Shown: positions 62,867 through 64,000 of the stretch, in pieces
How positions within the stretch are numbered: the first letter of the stretch is position 1
Layout of the letters: each line of letters opens with the position of its first letter
DNA from: Desulfurococcaceae archaeon
Lineage (GTDB): Archaea > Thermoproteota > Thermoprotei_A > Sulfolobales > Desulfurococcaceae
Direction of reading: 5' to 3'
Assembly (NCBI GenBank): GCA_023269825.1
Contig: JAGDWI010000003.1
Location: 62,001-126,000, forward strand
DNA: 64,000 bases
Notes under the pieces: generated by a model
Told to the model about the DNA's origin: nothing
The model's database searches: none
Seen by the model: the letters and a program-made list of their open reading frames with translations, nothing else
Position numbers and translations under genes: made by a program

Positions 62867-63934
62867 ATGACGATCATTTTAAGAACAGATGCTTTTAGGC
62901 CTGACCTGCAGGTGATAAAGCAAGCTGCACAAATACTACTAGGTGGAGGCATAGTAGCTTTCCCAACGGAAACAGTCTATGGACTAGGCGCAGTGGTGTT
63001 TAACGAAGAAGCCGTTAACAAGATCTTCTGGGCTAAGAGGAGGCCACCGGATAATCCCTTAATAATCCATATATCGAAGATATCTATGCTCGATGAAGTA
63101 GCTGTGGACATCCCCGAGGAAGCATTTAGGTTAATACGCGTGTTTTGGCCTGGTCCACTAACACTGATCCTGAATAGGAATCCCAAAGTACCTAAACTGG
63201 TTACAGGCGGATTAGACACCGTTGCTGTAAGAATGCCCGCGCACCCTGTTGCATTAAGCTTAATCGATGAAACTGGTTTCCCTCTCGCTGCACCCAGTGC
63301 AAACATCGCTGGTAGACCAAGTCCTACTACAGCTGAGCACGTGATAAGGGATCTACATGGAAGAGTGGATGCAGTAATAGACGCTGGTGAAACTATCTAT
63401 GGTGTTGAATCAACTATAGTAAACATTCTATCTAAACCACCTGTTTTACTTAGACCAGGAGCGTACTTGGTTGAAGACATTGAGAGGGTCTTAGGTACGA
63501 GGATCATTGTTCCAGATTATGCCAGAGGATTAAGGGAGTCAGATACAGCGTTAGCACCTGGGTTGAAATACCGGCACTACTCGCCTGAAACCCCGTTAAT
63601 TCTAGTTGAACCTCTTTCAAGCGATTTATCCAAGCTCGTGGATACCGTGAAAGAACTATCACTGAAATACATTAAGAACGGGTTTAAAGTATGCGTTATT
63701 GCATCAAAAGAAACTCTCAGTAATTACGCGTTTAATTCACATAACGTGATTGTTTTAAGCATTGGTTCACGACTCAACTTATTTGAAGTTGCTAAGAACC
63801 TTTTCAAGGTTCTTAGGAGCTTAGACGACTTAGGTTGCAGTGTTGCAATAGTGGAGGGATTCGAAGAACGAGGACTTGGATTAACAATAATGAACAGGTT
63901 GAGAAAAGCCTCTACGCTTAAGATACAAGCCTAG
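62867..63934 (+). CDS. sua5: L-threonylcarbamoyladenylate synthase (Sua5 type)
   Basis: 355 residues. The YrdC domain (1-210) has GGGIVAFPTETVYGLGA, IFWAKRRPPDNPLIIHI, WPGPLTLIL, VAVRMPAHPVALSLI and PLAAPSANIAGRPSPT. A linker with PGLKYRHYSPE leads to the Sua5 C-terminal domain (about 245-355). It makes threonylcarbamoyl-AMP for t6A37 of tRNA. It starts 30 bp after tmcA on the same strand. Confidence 0.96.
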   Translation: MTIILRTDAFRPDLQVIKQAAQILLGGGIVAFPTETVYGLGAVVFNEEAVNKIFWAKRRPPDNPLIIHISKISMLDEVAVDIPEEAFRLIRVFWPGPLTLILNRNPKVPKLVTGGLDTVAVRMPAHPVALSLIDETGFPLAAPSANIAGRPSPTTAEHVIRDLHGRVDAVIDAGETIYGVESTIVNILSKPPVLLRPGAYLVEDIERVLGTRIIVPDYARGLRESDTALAPGLKYRHYSPETPLILVEPLSSDLSKLVDTVKELSLKYIKNGFKVCVIASKETLSNYAFNSHNVIVLSIGSRLNLFEVAKNLFKVLRSLDDLGCSVAIVEGFEERGLGLTIMNRLRKASTLKIQA

Positions 63935-64000
63935 ATTATCCCTATAACCTATAGTTTAACTTCTATATGCGTTGTTTCGAGAACATAGTTTGGTAGATAC

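Noticed and set aside
1-64000. CRISPR arrays, rRNA genes, further tRNAs
   Set aside because: I looked for regularly spaced repeats and T-arm motifs in the gaps and saw only the tRNA-Leu.

Overview
The window is chromosomal DNA of a hyperthermophilic crenarchaeon, most likely of the Desulfurococcales (Desulfurococcaceae-like). This is inferred from gene content: a CdvA-type division protein, TFE-beta with a four-cysteine cluster, Rpo6 and Rpo4, archaeal GatDE, Nop5/fibrillarin/Gar1 RNP proteins, PUS10, a thermosome, SRP19/SRP54 and TmcA. Genes are dense, often overlap, and use ATG, GTG and TTG starts. Where a Shine-Dalgarno site is seen it is usually a short GGTG or GAGGT core. A-rich TATA boxes lie about 25-35 nt ahead of transcript starts. 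No CRISPR array or rRNA was seen.

Layout. 1-2.5 kb: dihydroxyacetone kinase parts DhaL (cut by the window edge), DhaM and DhaK, plus an HPr-like protein, i.e. pieces of a PEP-dependent phosphorelay unusual for Crenarchaeota. 2.6-6.7 kb: a small hypothetical, a saccharopine-dehydrogenase-like enzyme, GlmS and UMP kinase. 6.8-13.0 kb (minus): a translation superoperon SRP54-Pus10-L21e-Rpo4-DUF655-KsgA-Mtq2-like-TrmJ-like. 13.1-14.0 kb: a decayed integrated element against the 3' end of tRNA-Leu(CAG), with an IS200/IS605-type end relic. 14-20 kb: flavin reductase, PRTase-MTAP-SIS operon, ATP-grasp ligase, a C/D box sRNA, Trm1 and DUF167. 20-23.6 kb (minus): THEP1, an HTH regulator, fibrillarin and Nop5. 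23.7-27.3 kb: S30e, GatD and GatE. 27.4-31 kb: an unknown gene, PPP phosphatase, two lineage-specific proteins and a thioredoxin-like protein. 31-39 kb: thermosome, Rpo6 overlapping an M50 protease, type IA topoisomerase, signal peptidase, zinc ribbon and enolase. 39-43 kb: a second C/D box sRNA, CdvA, the TldE/TldD pair and an IS605-type remnant. 43-47.5 kb: a single CHR transporter, ADP-forming acyl-CoA synthetase, coiled-coil protein and cis-prenyltransferase. 47.6-50.4 kb: S8e, SRP19, Gar1, TFB and TFE-beta. 50.4-55 kb: radical SAM, wHTH, HAD with a third C/D box sRNA at its 5' end, TatD-like and a coiled-coil regulator. 55-64 kb: PyrG, PRTase, KaiC-like ATPase, CDC48, TmcA and Sua5.

Most of the window is core information processing: ribosome parts, rRNA and tRNA modification, amidated tRNA and transcription factors. 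The RNA-modification theme is reinforced by three guide-RNA candidates in the same window as fibrillarin, Nop5 and Gar1. The least ordinary signals are the archaeal Dha/HPr phosphorelay, the tRNA-Leu fossil element with a readable decay history, the C/D sRNAs, a 67-bp perfect repeat inside cdc48, and a roughly 95-nt out-of-frame overlap between rpo6 and a site-2 protease. I did not find a clear, wholly undescribed multi-gene system.
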